Shown: positions 35,403 to 45,237, numbered from the stretch's first letter. The stretch is 64,000 nucleotides of DNA from Phytopseudomonas seleniipraecipitans (GCF_900102335.1 NZ_FNBM01000001.1:620001-684000), one strand, 5' to 3'. The notes: generated from the sequence alone by a model not told the origin. Program-made: numbers and translations.

Positions 35403-36563
35403 TTAGGCGCGCTGGCCGATCTCCACGTGCTGCGCCGTCCAGCCGGCCACCCGATCACTGAGCGAAAGGCCAAGGCCGGGACGGGTGGGCACCAACATGC
35501 GGCCGTCACGAGTTTCCAGGCGCTCGTTGAACAGCGGCTCAAGCCACTCGAAATGCTCGACCCAGGGCTCGGTCGGATAGGTAGCGGCGAGGTGCACGTG
35601 CAGCTCCATGGCGAAATGCGGAGCGAGCATCAGGCCTGCATGCTCGGCCATCGAGGCGATTTTCAGGAACGGGGTGATGCCGCCCACGCGCGGCGCATCC
35701 GGCATCAGGAAATCGGCGCCGCGTTTATTGATGAACTCGGCATGCTCGGCCACGCTGGTGAGCATTTCGCCGGTGGCGATCGGCGTGTCGAATGCCGCTG
35801 CCAGGGCCGCGTGGCCTTCGGCGTCGTAGCAGTCCAACGGCTCTTCGATCCACACCAGGTTGTATTCTTCGAACTTGCGGCACATGCGCTGGGCGGTCGG
35901 GCGATCCCATTGCTGGTTGGCGTCGACCATCAGCGGGAAGTCGTCGCCCAGGTGGCGGCGCACGGTACTGACGCGTTCGATGTCGATGGCCGAGTTGGGT
36001 TGGCCGACCTTGAGCTTGATGCCGCCGATACCTTTTTCACGGGACAGATCCGTGTTCTTCATCAACTGATCGAGCGGCGTGTGCAGGAAGCCGCCCGAGG
36101 TGTTGTAGCAGCGCACCGAGTCGCGCTGAGCGCCGAGCAGGCGTGCCAGGGACAGGCCTGCACGCTTGGCCTTCATGTCCCACAGGGCGACGTCGAAGGC
36201 GCCGATGGCCTGGGTCGACAGTCCGCTGCGGCCGACCGATGCACCGGCCCAGCACAGCTTGGTCCAGAGCTTCTGGATGTCGCTGGGGTTTTCACCGATC
36301 AGTGCCGGCGCGATCTCTTTGGCATGGGCGAACTGGCCTGGGCCGCCCGCGCGCTTCGAGTAACTGAAGCCAAGGCCGCGATGGCCATCCTTGCTTTCGA
36401 TCTCCACGAACAGCATGGCGATCTCGGTCATCGGCTTCTGCCGGCCAGTCAGCACCTTGGCATCGCTGATCGGGTTGGCCAGGGGCAGAAACACCGAGGC
36501 GATGCGGATCCAGGCGATCTGATCCTGGTCGGCGCAGGGTTGGGAAAGGGCTTGCTCACTCAC
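35403..36563 (-). CDS. L-talarate/galactarate dehydratase (mandelate racemase family)
   Basis: 386 aa enolase-superfamily enzyme that dehydrates galactarate and related hexarates. The acid-base and metal residues are all visible: Lys183 and Lys185 (IKLKVG), Asp214 (VDANQQWD), Glu240 (WIEEPLD), Glu266 (ATGEMLTS) and His316 (APHFAMELHVH). Each lies 12 residues before the residue numbers I recall for the Salmonella TalrD/GalrD enzyme (195, 197, 226, 252, 278, 328). It is followed by its probable LacI regulator. A perfect palindrome (36640-36653) sits in the gap upstream of its start. The partner transporter and downstream pathway genes are not in the window. Confidence 0.88.
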   Translation of the reverse strand: MSEQALSQPCADQDQIAWIRIASVFLPLANPISDAKVLTGRQKPMTEIAMLFVEIESKDGHRGLGFSYSKRAGGPGQFAHAKEIAPALIGENPSDIQKLWTKLCWAGASVGRSGLSTQAIGAFDVALWDMKAKRAGLSLARLLGAQRDSVRCYNTSGGFLHTPLDQLMKNTDLSREKGIGGIKLKVGQPNSAIDIERVSTVRRHLGDDFPLMVDANQQWDRPTAQRMCRKFEEYNLVWIEEPLDCYDAEGHAALAAAFDTPIATGEMLTSVAEHAEFINKRGADFLMPDAPRVGGITPFLKIASMAEHAGLMLAPHFAMELHVHLAATYPTEPWVEHFEWLEPLFNERLETRDGRMLVPTRPGLGLSLSDRVAGWTAQHVEIGQRA

Positions 36564-36639
36564 ACGGATTACCTCACTTGACGGTCTTGTTCGAACCGCA
36601 GGCGGCTGGCGCGACCTGCTGTGATCTCGGACGTTAAGC

Positions 36640-36653
36640 TGATTACGTAATCA
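36640..36653. promoter_or_regulatory. Perfect palindromic operator upstream of the dehydratase
   Basis: TGATTACGTAATCA is a 14-bp perfect palindrome in the 120-base gap between the LacI-type gene and the dehydratase gene. A central CG and flanking A/T are typical of LacI-family sites. Confidence 0.6.
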
Positions 36654-36683
36654 TGCAAGCGCGTGGCTTGCCCTGTTCTCTAG

Positions 36684-37745
36684 CTAAGCGCTCTGCCTTT
36701 CAACAAGGGTGAAGCCGGTGTCGATGTGCACTTTCACCGGCTCCTCATTGGGGTGTTCGAGGCGCTGGAGCAGTGCCCGGGCAGCCTGAATGCCGATGTC
36801 CGCTCCGTTGATGCATACCGTGGAGAGAGAAGGGTGCAGGTGAGCGGCCGTACTCAGGTCGCCAAAGCCCATCACCGCCAGGTCATCCGGTACCCGCAAG
36901 CCCAGTTCGGTGGCTTCTTCAAGAATGCCGTGGGCCAGGGTATCCGAGCTGCACACCACCACATCCGGGCGTTCGCCACTGGCAAGCAGACGCTGCAACC
37001 CGTCGCGGCCAAGATTCACCGTGGCGGGCGGCGGCAGTACCACGCGCGGCACGCCGGCGATGCCCTGGCTGGCGAGTTCGCTGATCAGACTGTCGCAACG
37101 CCGCAGCCCGCGCGGGTCATCCAGGGTCACCACGGCGAAGCGCCGATAACCTTTGCCCGTCAGGTACCGCGCAATGGCCACGCCGACCGCCTCGTGGGAA
37201 AAGCCCACCAGCATGTCCAGCGGTTTGGGTGCGAGGTCCCAGGATTCGACAATGGGAATGCCCGAGCGCGACAGCCGCGTGCGGCTGGCTTTGGTGTGCA
37301 GCGTGCCGGTGAGCACGATGCCATCGGGGCGGCGTCGCAGGATGGCATCGAGCAATTGCTCTTCGCGTTCAGCGCTGTAGTTGGTCAAGCCAATCAGGGT
37401 TTCGTGGCCGGCTTCGGTAAGGGTGTCGATCAGTGCCTGCACCGTGTCCGAAAAGATCGAATTGGCGATGGTCGGCACCAGCAGGGAAATCAGCCGGCTG
37501 CGCTGCTCGGCTGCGCCGGTCAGCATGGCCGGCACGTAGCCGGTCTTGTGCACGGCGCGAAAGACCTTCTCGCGAAGCGCCGGGCGGACAATTTCCGGCT
37601 GGTTGAGGGTGCGCGACACGGTGATCGGCGAGACCCCGGCGACCTTGGCCACATCAGCCAGCGTAGGCGCCTTGCCAGGGCTGGCGGCTCGGCGTGGGAG
37701 CGGAGGGTGGTTGTGGTCGCGCATCGTAAATGTCTCGGGCAGCAT
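36684..37745 (-). CDS. LacI-family transcriptional regulator (GntR-like)
   Basis: 353 aa from the ATG at 37745, which has GGAG at good spacing. The LacI helix-turn-helix is TLADVAKVAGVSPITVSRTLNQPEIV. Hinge and periplasmic-binding-like effector domain follow (RLISLLVPTIANSIFSDTVQALIDTL, then GFGDLSTAAHLHPSLSTV). Overall it resembles regulators of the gluconate/hexarate group. It is transcribed just upstream of the dehydratase on the same strand, 120 bases away, and probably represses it from the palindrome at 36640, with a sugar acid as inducer. Confidence 0.9.
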   Translation of the reverse strand: MLPETFTMRDHNHPPLPRRAASPGKAPTLADVAKVAGVSPITVSRTLNQPEIVRPALREKVFRAVHKTGYVPAMLTGAAEQRSRLISLLVPTIANSIFSDTVQALIDTLTEAGHETLIGLTNYSAEREEQLLDAILRRRPDGIVLTGTLHTKASRTRLSRSGIPIVESWDLAPKPLDMLVGFSHEAVGVAIARYLTGKGYRRFAVVTLDDPRGLRRCDSLISELASQGIAGVPRVVLPPPATVNLGRDGLQRLLASGERPDVVVCSSDTLAHGILEEATELGLRVPDDLAVMGFGDLSTAAHLHPSLSTVCINGADIGIQAARALLQRLEHPNEEPVKVHIDTGFTLVERQSA

Positions 37746-37895
37746 GATCCGGCTCCGCGGATGGTAGCCGAATCGCTGCTCCGTTTGCTCATGCCGCACC
37801 TGCAAGCGGCCACTTATCCTCAGGCGTGAACTTAACGTCAGCGGCTTTTTCGGTATCTAGAACGGCACTCGTTGCCCCTCGATCTGGAGAGCACT

Positions 37896-39062
37896 ATGCG
37901 CGCATTGACCTATCACGGCAGCCATGACGTTCGCGTCGACAACGTAGATGACCCGGTGATCCAGGAGCCGGATGACATCATCCTGCGTGTCACCGCCACG
38001 GCTATCTGCGGTTCCGATTTGCATCTGTATCGCGGCAAGATTCCTCAGGTGAAGCATGGTGATGTGTTCGGCCATGAGTTCATGGGGATCGTCGAGGAAG
38101 TCGGCAGCGCAGTGACGGCGGTGCGCAAGGGCGACCGGGTGATCGTACCGTTCGTGATCGCCTGCGGTAGCTGCTTCTTCTGTGACATGAACCTGCACGC
38201 GGCCTGCGAAACCACCAACAAGGGGCGCGGCGCGATTCTCAACAAGAAGCAGATTCCTTCCGGCGCCGCGCTGTTCGGCTACAGCCACCTGTACGGCGGC
38301 ATGCCGGGCGGTCAGGCCGAGCTGGTGCGGGTGCCCAAGGCCAACGCCGGACCCTTCAAGATTCCCGATGAGCTCGATGATGAGAAGGTGCTGTTTCTCA
38401 CCGACATTCTGCCGACCGGCTATCAGGCGGTGCTCAATGGCGGCGTGCGCGAGGGCAGCAGCGTGGCGATCTACGGTGCCGGCCCGGTCGGCCTGATGGC
38501 TGCTGCCTGCGCGCGCATGCTCGGCGCCAAACAGATCTTCATGGTCGATAACTCGCCGTATCGCCTGGAGTACGCGCGTGTGACCTATGGAGCGATTCCG
38601 TTCAACTTCGATAAGGTCGATGACCCGGCCGAGGCAATTATCGAGCAGACCGAAGGTCATCGTGGGGTGGATTGCACCATCGACGCGGTGGGTTTCGAAG
38701 CTAAAGGCAGCGCCACGGAAACCCTGCTTACTCAGCTCAAACTGGAAGGCAGTAGCGGCAAGGCGCTGCGCCAGTGCATCGCCGCCGTGCGCCGTGGCGG
38801 CACTGTGAGTGTGCCGGGCGTCTATGCGGGCTTCATCCACGGCTTCCTGTTCGGCGACGCCTTCGACAAGGGGCTGACCTTCAAGATGGGGCAGACCCAT
38901 GTTCATGGATTGCTACCCGACCTGCTCGACCGTATCCAGACCGGTGTGCTGCAGCCGGAAATCATCATCAGCCACCGCATGAACCTCTCGGACGCCGCCG
39001 AGGGTTACCGGATGTTCGACAAGCAGGACGATGAGTGCCGCAAGGTTATTTTGCGGCCTTAA
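37896..39062 (+). CDS. Zinc-dependent alcohol dehydrogenase (formaldehyde dehydrogenase-like)
   Basis: 388 aa from the ATG at 37896 (CTGGAGAGC upstream). The catalytic zinc site shows CGSDLHLY and FGHEFMG. The structural zinc site has four Cys in a [15 protein letters not shown] stretch (about 90-104), so both zincs are present. The NAD-binding glycines are in [21 protein letters not shown]. The long C-terminal part and the [10 protein letters not shown] insertion fit the glutathione-independent formaldehyde dehydrogenase-like subgroup. Substrate not determined. It is flanked by its own terminator. Confidence 0.9.
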   Translation: MRALTYHGSHDVRVDNVDDPVIQEPDDIILRVTATAICGSDLHLYRGKIPQVKHGDVFGHEFMGIVEEVGSAVTAVRKGDRVIVPFVIACGSCFFCDMNLHAACETTNKGRGAILNKKQIPSGAALFGYSHLYGGMPGGQAELVRVPKANAGPFKIPDELDDEKVLFLTDILPTGYQAVLNGGVREGSSVAIYGAGPVGLMAAACARMLGAKQIFMVDNSPYRLEYARVTYGAIPFNFDKVDDPAEAIIEQTEGHRGVDCTIDAVGFEAKGSATETLLTQLKLEGSSGKALRQCIAAVRRGGTVSVPGVYAGFIHGFLFGDAFDKGLTFKMGQTHVHGLLPDLLDRIQTGVLQPEIIISHRMNLSDAAEGYRMFDKQDDECRKVILRP

Positions 39063-39087
39063 CTATTGATCTACTTATTTTTGTAAG

Positions 39088-39109
39088 GCCGGCTCAAGCC
39101 GGCTTTTTT
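39088..39109 (+). terminator. Terminator after the alcohol dehydrogenase
   Basis: GCCGGC-TCAA-GCCGGC followed by TTTTTT, directly after the stop of the dehydrogenase gene. The remaining bases to 39419 contain only the sigma-54 promoter of the next gene. Confidence 0.85.
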
Positions 39110-39358
39110 AGTTCTAGGTCACGAGGGTAGTTTGACGTGCGGCATTGTCATGCATAACTACCGCTTCGCTTAATTGTAAGCTTTGTAAATGCAGGCGGTA
39201 GGGTGATATTGAAGTGCCTTATTCAATGTGGTGTGGTTGTATTTTGCCGGCATGCAGAATGCGATGCGGCAAACTTGTTATCTTGCACTTTGCAATGAGT
39301 GATAAAGGTTTGATTTGTTCAGGCCCTTGATTTAAGCGGTTATCGCCTTCTCGCAAAA

Positions 39359-39375
39359 TTGGCACGCGCCATGCA
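39359..39375 (+). promoter_or_regulatory. Putative sigma-54 promoter
   Basis: TTGGCACGCGCCATGCA matches the RpoN consensus closely, with GG (39361-39362), ten bases, GC (39373-39374). It lies 45 bases before the ATG of paralogue B. Confidence 0.75.
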
Positions 39376-39419
39376 ATTACAGGGAACGTTAAACGTCATT
39401 TCACTCAGGGAGTTTTCCG

Positions 39420-39773
39420 ATGACTGCTGTTGCTATCGACATACTTGCCGCTGCGCTTCCCAATCATGAAATCAGCCTGACGCCGCGCCCGGATGGCAAG
39501 TTTCTGCTGACAGTCGTTAAAGACGGTGCCACCAAGTTCATCAGGGCGATCGATCACAAATCGGTGACTGATGAAGTGGAGCTTCGTGCCCTTGCACATG
39601 AGTTCGAGCGTGACGAGAAATTGGTCAGCGGCGAAATCTCCTGGAAAGGCACGGGCGCGCGTTGGGTGAGACGAAAACTACCTACCTTCACCGGTGCGCC
39701 TGTGAGCCCCACCGCAGCCAAGATGATGTGGTCACGCCGCAGTTTGGACCTGCGTCAGCGCCCGACAGCCTGA
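39420..39773 (+). CDS. DUF3509-like small protein, paralogue B
   Basis: 117 aa. It is the paralogue of the gene at 32872 and shares LTPRPDGKFLLTVVKDGA and the C-terminal KGTGARWVRRKLPTFTGAP and MMWSRRSLD. It has a strong sigma-54 site upstream and a weaker hairpin (GCCCCA/TGGGGC, 39785-39803) downstream. Two sigma-54-controlled copies within 6.5 kb suggest a nitrogen-, carbon- or stress-linked role, but no function is known. Confidence 0.8.
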   Translation: MTAVAIDILAAALPNHEISLTPRPDGKFLLTVVKDGATKFIRAIDHKSVTDEVELRALAHEFERDEKLVSGEISWKGTGARWVRRKLPTFTGAPVSPTAAKMMWSRRSLDLRQRPTA

Positions 39774-39875
39774 GGATCTTTCACGCCCCATATGTAGTGG
39801 GGCTTTTGGACACCTCGGAGTACTACAGGGCTGGACGGCATCTGGCCTTACTCGCAACCGTCAACGGAGAACATC

Positions 39876-40376
39876 ATGGCTCGTAAAACGATCGAAGATC
39901 TGTTCATTCACGAATTATCCGATGTTTACAGCGCGGAGAAGCAGGGCGCAAAGGCGCTGCCACGTTTGGCTCGCGCGGCCACTGATCCGGCCCTCGCCGA
40001 CACCTTCACCCGGCATCTTGAAGAGTCCCATGGGCAGATTGAACGCATCGACCAGTTCATCGACCTGACCGGTCTCAAGCTCAAGCGCATGAAGTGCGTG
40101 GCCATGGAAGGATTGGTCGAAGAATCCAAGGAAATCCTGGATGAAATCGATAAAGGCCCTGTGCTGGATGCCGCCCTGATAGCTGCTGCTCAGAAAGTCG
40201 AACATTACGAAATTGCCAGTTACGGCACATTGATCGCTATGGCAAAACAGCTAGGTCTAAAAGCCGAGGCCGTCAATCTCCTCAAGCAAACATTGGCAGA
40301 AGAAAAGGCCAGCGATGAGAACTTGACTCGGATCGCCGAAGAAGGCGGCAATCAGGCAGCAGCCAAGAAGTCCTGA
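39876..40376 (+). CDS. Ferritin-like DUF892 (YciF-type) protein
   Basis: 166 aa from the ATG at 39876 (CGGAGAACATC upstream). A four-helix bundle with Glu and His residues spaced as in the YciF/DUF892 ferritin-like family: FIHELSDVYSAEKQGAKALPRL, then HLEESHGQIERIDQFID, then a repeat of the same pattern with VEHYEIASYGTLIAMA. Such proteins are made in stress and may bind metal. A second DUF892 protein starts 237 bases after its stop. Confidence 0.88.
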   Translation: MARKTIEDLFIHELSDVYSAEKQGAKALPRLARAATDPALADTFTRHLEESHGQIERIDQFIDLTGLKLKRMKCVAMEGLVEESKEILDEIDKGPVLDAALIAAAQKVEHYEIASYGTLIAMAKQLGLKAEAVNLLKQTLAEEKASDENLTRIAEEGGNQAAAKKS

Positions 40377-40612
40377 TTGGCAGAGGCGGCGCGTTAGTGA
40401 TTGCCGTTCCGTGTTGGAACTACCGCTTCGCTTATTAGCCACGAGGTTAATAGTTATGACTGGGTAGTGCGCTGACGCGACTGCCTGTCAGGCGGAAACA
40501 CATAGTTAGTTGATCAATTCAATAATTGACCATTCGGCCCGATTATCGAACGGATGATAGGTGGGCTGGTTCCGAACCAGTGACTGAATTAATTGATACC
40601 AGGAGAATTCAG

Positions 40613-41122
40613 ATGGCAACTAAAAGCGAGAACCTGCTGAGTTGGTTGCGTGATGCGCATGCGATGGAGCAACAGGCCGAGCAAATGCTCAAAGCGCAAG
40701 CCTCGAGACTCGAGCATTACCCCAAGCTGAAAGCACGTATCGAGCAACACATCGAGGAAACCCAAGGCCAGCGTGAGCTGCTGGAAGACTGCTTGGAGCG
40801 CCTGGGTGAGAAGCCGTCGATGATGAAAGATATCGCCGGCAAGCTCACTGCCTTCGGTCAGGCTGTGGGCGGTTCGGTCATGAGCGACGAGGTTATCAAG
40901 GGTGCAATGAGCGGGTACGTTTTCGAGAACCTCGAAATTGCTTCCTACACCGTGTTGCTCGCTACGGCCAAGTCGGTTGGTGATCACGAAACGCGGCGCG
41001 TGTGCGAAACCATCCTGCCGCAGGAAGTGGCAATGGCCGAGTGGATCAAAGATCACCTGCCAGAGCTGACCGAGGCTTTCCTGGCTCGATCCGAAGCGCC
41101 GGATACCGAAGCCAAGCGGTGA
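40613..41122 (+). CDS. Ferritin-like DUF892 (YciE-type) protein
   Basis: 169 aa from the ATG at 40613 (CCAGGAGAATTC upstream). It shows the same bundle arrangement as the gene at 39876 with WLRDAHAMEQQAEQMLKAQ, HIEETQGQRELLEDCL and YVFENLEIASYTVLLATAKSVGDHE. The two genes form the yciF-yciE-like pair seen in enterobacteria and pseudomonads. There is a longer in-frame start at 40526 without a ribosome site. Confidence 0.88.
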   Translation: MATKSENLLSWLRDAHAMEQQAEQMLKAQASRLEHYPKLKARIEQHIEETQGQRELLEDCLERLGEKPSMMKDIAGKLTAFGQAVGGSVMSDEVIKGAMSGYVFENLEIASYTVLLATAKSVGDHETRRVCETILPQEVAMAEWIKDHLPELTEAFLARSEAPDTEAKR

Positions 41123-41272
41123 ACACGGAGCGCTCCGCGGTTGCCAGCTGCGGAGCGTGTTGCGGGAGCCATCCGTAGCGCCTTGTCGCAGGTCTATCGC
41201 GACTGTTTTTCTCTACAACTGGCCCGGCTGATCTCAGCCCAGCGTCGACAATTACTTGTGTGGTAGCCCAGC

Positions 41273-41824
41273 GTGTCCATAGTCATCCCTTCTGCCAACG
41301 AACCCACCCCGCCTGCCGACAACACCGACGTCTCCGATTCGCTGATGTTCGGCACGCCGAAGGAGCGACTCGACTTCTATCGTCGGGAAATCCATTACGA
41401 GACCAATCTGCTGGCGGACCGCACCAACGCCTACCTCGCGGCGCAATCTTTTCTGGTCATCGCTTACGCTTCTTCGATGGCCAACACCAACGCATCCTGG
41501 GGTGATCTGTTCACCTTGGTGGTGCCCGCCTTGTTGGCGTTGTTGGGGATCGTCAGTTCCTTGAATGCCTGGCCAGGCATTCGTGCATCGGCGGCAATCG
41601 TTGGTCACTGGCACTTCAAGCAGAAGCAATTGCTGCACAGCGAGCCCAAGTTCGGCCATGCCTACGACGAATCACCTTTATTCAGTGAACATGAGTCCAG
41701 CGAGGACAGGTACTTCAAGTCCCTCAGGTTTTCGATGCGCTCACCCTGGCTGTTCATGTTTTTCTGGACTGTGCTGGGGGTCTTCTCGATATGGCTGCAG
41801 CTGTCTACCTCGGCCAAGCTATAG
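41273..41824 (+). CDS. Two-helix membrane protein of unknown function
   Basis: 183 aa from a GTG at 41273. Hydrophobic segments at about 57-72 and 78-97 are joined tightly, and a last helix spans about 158-178. The N-terminal cytoplasmic part has TPKERLDFYRREIHYETNLLADRTNAYL. The pattern fits an uncharacterised membrane protein of the RipA/small DUF type, but I cannot assign a family. It precedes the SCO/CtaG pair by 115 bases and may or may not be linked to them. Confidence 0.65.
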   Translation: MSIVIPSANEPTPPADNTDVSDSLMFGTPKERLDFYRREIHYETNLLADRTNAYLAAQSFLVIAYASSMANTNASWGDLFTLVVPALLALLGIVSSLNAWPGIRASAAIVGHWHFKQKQLLHSEPKFGHAYDESPLFSEHESSEDRYFKSLRFSMRSPWLFMFFWTVLGVFSIWLQLSTSAKL

Positions 41825-41939
41825 CGATTGCAGCCCCTGGTAACAATCATTTGCCCGCACCCCTTTGCACAATGGTGGTCTGTAGCCTGATGAAAGCGCG
41901 CGGATTGCCCGTTCGCTGAATCCTGGGGAACGCGTCACG

Positions 41940-42542
41940 TTGAATCGCACCTGGATTGTTTGCGCGGTTGTCATCCTGCTGCTGCTTGCCGCATTGCCCG
42001 TGTCCTATCAGTTATGGCCGGCCCGTACGCCGGTTGCCGCTGCAGTAGAGAGCGGCGCGCGGATAGGTGGGCCGTTCGAACTGCAGGATCAGCACGGGCG
42101 GATGGTCAACGAGCAGACCTTTAGCGGGCAATGGTTGTTGGTGTTCTTCGGGTTCACCCGCTGCGCCGATGTCTGCCCGACCACGCTGGTGCATATGGCC
42201 AAGGTCCTCAATGGCCTGGGCGAGCAGGCAGAGCGGGTGCAACCGCTCTTCATCAGCCTTGATCCGGAACGCGACACGCCCGAGGTGTTGGCGAGCTATA
42301 CCGAGTTTTTCGACCCGCGCATTCTCGGCCTCACCGGCAGCCCCGCGCAGCTTCGCCAGGTTGCCGATGCCTACAGCGTGTACTTTCAGAAAGTACCGAT
42401 GGGCGATACCTACATGCTGGATCACACAGGCTCGATCTACCTGATGGGGCCGGATGGCGAATTGGCCGAGCTGTTCTCTCAGCAAACGACTGCCGAGGCA
42501 ATGGTGGCGGATATCTCCCGCATCATCGGTGCGAGCCGGTGA
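41940..42542 (+). CDS. SCO1/SenC-family copper chaperone
   Basis: 200 aa from a TTG at 41940. A signal anchor spans about 5-25. The thioredoxin fold carries the copper-binding CxxxC at Cys75 and Cys79 (FTRCADVCPTT) and the third ligand His162 (LDHTGSI). SCO proteins insert CuA into cytochrome oxidase subunit II. Its stop overlaps the GTG start of CtaG, which shows a coupled pair for oxidase assembly. Confidence 0.93.
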   Translation: MNRTWIVCAVVILLLLAALPVSYQLWPARTPVAAAVESGARIGGPFELQDQHGRMVNEQTFSGQWLLVFFGFTRCADVCPTTLVHMAKVLNGLGEQAERVQPLFISLDPERDTPEVLASYTEFFDPRILGLTGSPAQLRQVADAYSVYFQKVPMGDTYMLDHTGSIYLMGPDGELAELFSQQTTAEAMVADISRIIGASR

Positions 42543-43213
42543 TTGTCGACCGGGGGGATCGAGCGCTTGCCGTGGATAAACGCTCACGCAATTGGCCGCT
42601 GATTTTCGGTTTGGTAGTGCTCGCCGCTTGTTGGCTCGGGCCGTTGCCAGCCATGAGCCGGACGGCATTTTCTGCACATATGCTGCTGCATCTTGGTGTG
42701 GTCGCGCTTGCGGCGCCGCTGCTGGCCATGGGCTTGGCACGTTCCGGTGTTCGACTCGACGGGCTGCCGTACATCCGCGTCTGGACATTTCTGGTGTTCA
42801 CTGCCGAGATGCTGGTGGTATGGGGCTGGCATGCGCCGCTGCTGCACGAAGCCGCGGCCATTCATGTCTGGGCGTTTGTCGCTCAGCAATTCAGCTTCCT
42901 GGCCGTTGGCCTTGCGGTATGGCTGCTGGGTTTTGCCATTCAGTCGAGGCACGGGACGGTGGCGGCGATGTTCGGCTTTTTCCTGACCTTCGTGCACATG
43001 ACCATGTTGGGCGTAGTGCTGATCATGGCGCCCAAACTGATCTATCCCGCAGAGCTGTGCCTGGGCGCGTTCGGCTTTGCGCAGCTGGAGGATCAGCGTT
43101 TCGGTGGCATTCTGATGGCCGCCTGGAGTGGCGTGGTTTATCTGGGCGGGGCCGTCGCGCTGGGCGCCCGGCTGCTGGCGGAGGGCGGCGGCGAAGCCGA
43201 CAGCCGTTCCTGA
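42539..43213 (+). CDS. CtaG_Caa3-family cytochrome oxidase assembly protein
   Basis: 224 aa from a GTG at 42539 overlapping the SCO stop. About six membrane helices are predicted. Conserved histidines lie in AFSAHMLLHLGVVALAAPLLAMG, VWGWHAPLLH and LTFVHMTMLG, the usual pattern of the Caa3-type CtaG family. Together with SCO it would deliver copper to a cytochrome oxidase. The oxidase structural genes are not in the window. Confidence 0.9.
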   Translation: MIVDRGDRALAVDKRSRNWPLIFGLVVLAACWLGPLPAMSRTAFSAHMLLHLGVVALAAPLLAMGLARSGVRLDGLPYIRVWTFLVFTAEMLVVWGWHAPLLHEAAAIHVWAFVAQQFSFLAVGLAVWLLGFAIQSRHGTVAAMFGFFLTFVHMTMLGVVLIMAPKLIYPAELCLGAFGFAQLEDQRFGGILMAAWSGVVYLGGAVALGARLLAEGGGEADSRS

Positions 43214-43216
43214 TAC

Positions 43217-43248
43217 GCGACATCACCCGATGCATCGGGTGATGTCGC
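43217..43248. terminator. Perfect 32-bp palindrome between convergent genes
   Basis: GCGACATCACCCGATG is followed at once by its reverse complement CATCGGGTGATGTCGC, without a loop. It lies between the convergent CtaG and chemoreceptor genes and most likely acts as a shared terminator (a hairpin forms with a 4-base loop). Confidence 0.65.
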
Positions 43249-43258
43249 AGTCGGTGGG

Positions 43259-44905
43259 TTACAACTTGAAGTTGCCGACCAGGTCGTCGAGTTGCCTAGA
43301 GAGGTTTTGCAGGTTGGTGCTGGCATCATTCAACTGATCAGCGATCACCGTGGTTTCCTGGGTGAACTGATTGATCTGCTCGACGTTGCGATTGATCTCT
43401 TCGACCACGCAGGACTGCTCTTCGGTCGCGGTAGCCACCTGGATGTTCTGGTCACTGATCTGGCTGATGTGGCCGGTGATCTGCGCCAGCGCGACAGAGG
43501 CCTTGCCAGCGTACTCAACGACCCGCTCGCTTTGCTGGCGCCCCTTGTCCATGGCCTCCACAGCCGAACGGGATTCGGCCTGCAGGCGGTCGATGACCTT
43601 CTGGATCTCGTCGGTCGAAGCCCCAGAGCGGCTTGCCAGAGTTCGCACCTCATCGGCGACTACCGCGAACCCGCGGCCTTGCTCGCCGGCACGTGCGGCC
43701 TCGATGGCGGCATTGAGGGCAAGCAGGTTGGTTTGCTCGGAGATGCTGCGAATGGTGCCGAGGGTGGCGCTGATGGCGTTGATTTGGCCGGCCAGCGCAC
43801 CCACGACCCGAGTCGCCTGTTCCAGCTCGCCACTGAGGGCGTTGATCTGCTGATTGGCCTGTTCCACTACCTCGCGTCCGTCGTTGGCGTGTTCGGTGGC
43901 CTCGCGCGCCACTTGCGCTGCGTTTTCCGCGTTGCCGGCAATCTCGTTGACAGTCGACCCCAGCTCGTGAATCGCAGTAGCCACCTGCACGGTGCGGTCA
44001 CTCTGCGCGGTGCAATTGCTTTGCGTCAGTTGTGCCCGCTCAGCTACCTCACGCGCCATGACGGAGAGCTGCCGCGAATTGCCGGCCAGCTGCTGCATGA
44101 TGCCGTGGACCCGATCCAGAAAGCGGTTGAAACTGTGGGCGATATCGCTCAGTTCGTCGCTACCGCTCAGCTCGATGCGCGCATTCAGCGCCAGGTTATC
44201 GGCGGCGTTGCCCAGGCTGTTTTGCAGTAGTGAGACCCGGCGGCGCAGGTTGGCAACGATCAGCCACGAGGCTATGAACGACACCAACAGGCCGAGCACG
44301 ATGATGCTCAGCTGACGCAGGCGGCCTTCTTCGTAGTTGTCGGTGCTGCGCTGATTTTGCCGCTCGGCTTGCTGCAACAGTGCGTCGAGCAGTTCGTTGG
44401 CGCCCAGGCGCATCACGCCGTAGCTCTTCGCGTACTGATCGCGGTAGATCTGCTGGGCTCTGGCCATGTCGCCGCTGTCGAGCGCCTGGAGCATCGGTGT
44501 GAGTTCGTTGTTGACTACCGTCTCGAACTGATCGAGCAGGCTCTGTGCCTGCGCCCGCCGCTCTGGATTGACCTGCGCCTCGACCGCGTCGCGCATCGCC
44601 TTGCGCATGCCGGGAATGTCCTCGTTGAGGGCTTCCTGGACCCGGGTCTTGACCCCGCGTTCGTCACGCAGCGCGGTGTCCTGCAGCAGCATCATATCGA
44701 TGCCCACGCGCATGCGCGGAATGCGTGACGCGGCTTCCGCCATCGCGCGCATCGGTGCCGACGTGTTGAGGTAGAGCGCGTTGGCCTCCTTCTGCATGTT
44801 GGACATGCTGTTGAGGCTGGTCACCGCAACCAGAACCAAGGCGATGCAAGGAATGGCCACCGCGATGATCAGGCGGGTCTTGAGTGTCAGCGTGTCGAGG
44901 CGCAT
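43259..44905 (-). CDS. Methyl-accepting chemotaxis protein
   Basis: 548 aa with the standard layout: membrane helices at about 10-30 and 198-218, a periplasmic four-helix-bundle ligand domain (35-195) of the 4HB type, HAMP (219-272) and a signalling domain with tip [33 protein letters not shown]. It ends close to the hairpin and has no CheR-binding pentapeptide. It is divergent from the stressosome operon. Confidence 0.95.
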   Translation of the reverse strand: MRLDTLTLKTRLIIAVAIPCIALVLVAVTSLNSMSNMQKEANALYLNTSAPMRAMAEAASRIPRMRVGIDMMLLQDTALRDERGVKTRVQEALNEDIPGMRKAMRDAVEAQVNPERRAQAQSLLDQFETVVNNELTPMLQALDSGDMARAQQIYRDQYAKSYGVMRLGANELLDALLQQAERQNQRSTDNYEEGRLRQLSIIVLGLLVSFIASWLIVANLRRRVSLLQNSLGNAADNLALNARIELSGSDELSDIAHSFNRFLDRVHGIMQQLAGNSRQLSVMAREVAERAQLTQSNCTAQSDRTVQVATAIHELGSTVNEIAGNAENAAQVAREATEHANDGREVVEQANQQINALSGELEQATRVVGALAGQINAISATLGTIRSISEQTNLLALNAAIEAARAGEQGRGFAVVADEVRTLASRSGASTDEIQKVIDRLQAESRSAVEAMDKGRQQSERVVEYAGKASVALAQITGHISQISDQNIQVATATEEQSCVVEEINRNVEQINQFTQETTVIADQLNDASTNLQNLSRQLDDLVGNFKL

Positions 44906-45237
44906 GGGTCTGGTTCCATGTCATTAAAGTGGCGTCAGTATACGGTTGCTTTGGGTTTCCCGCTGCAATCACTCGTCGGTTGTTCAGCGGGTTTTCTATT
45001 GTCCCGTGGGGCCTCGCCGACGCGCTCGATACGCAGCGTGGTCAGCGCCGCGCACCGCTTATCAGCCGGGTGGGGCGTGCTGTCATTTTGGCGTCAGTTT
45101 CCGCTTCTGCGTCGAGATGGTTTGCTCTTATGATGCGGGCGCAAGAACTACCTCCAACTATTCCGGACGACTCATGTCACTGTCTCACGCCGGTCAGTTC
45201 GGAGAACGGCACGTATTTGTTTAGGAGTTAATGGCAT
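44906..45237. other. Gene-free interval upstream of the stressosome operon
   Basis: About 330 bases holding the divergent promoters of the chemoreceptor and the RsbR-like gene. I see no protein-like frame and no clear sigma-54 or AlgU site. Confidence 0.45.
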
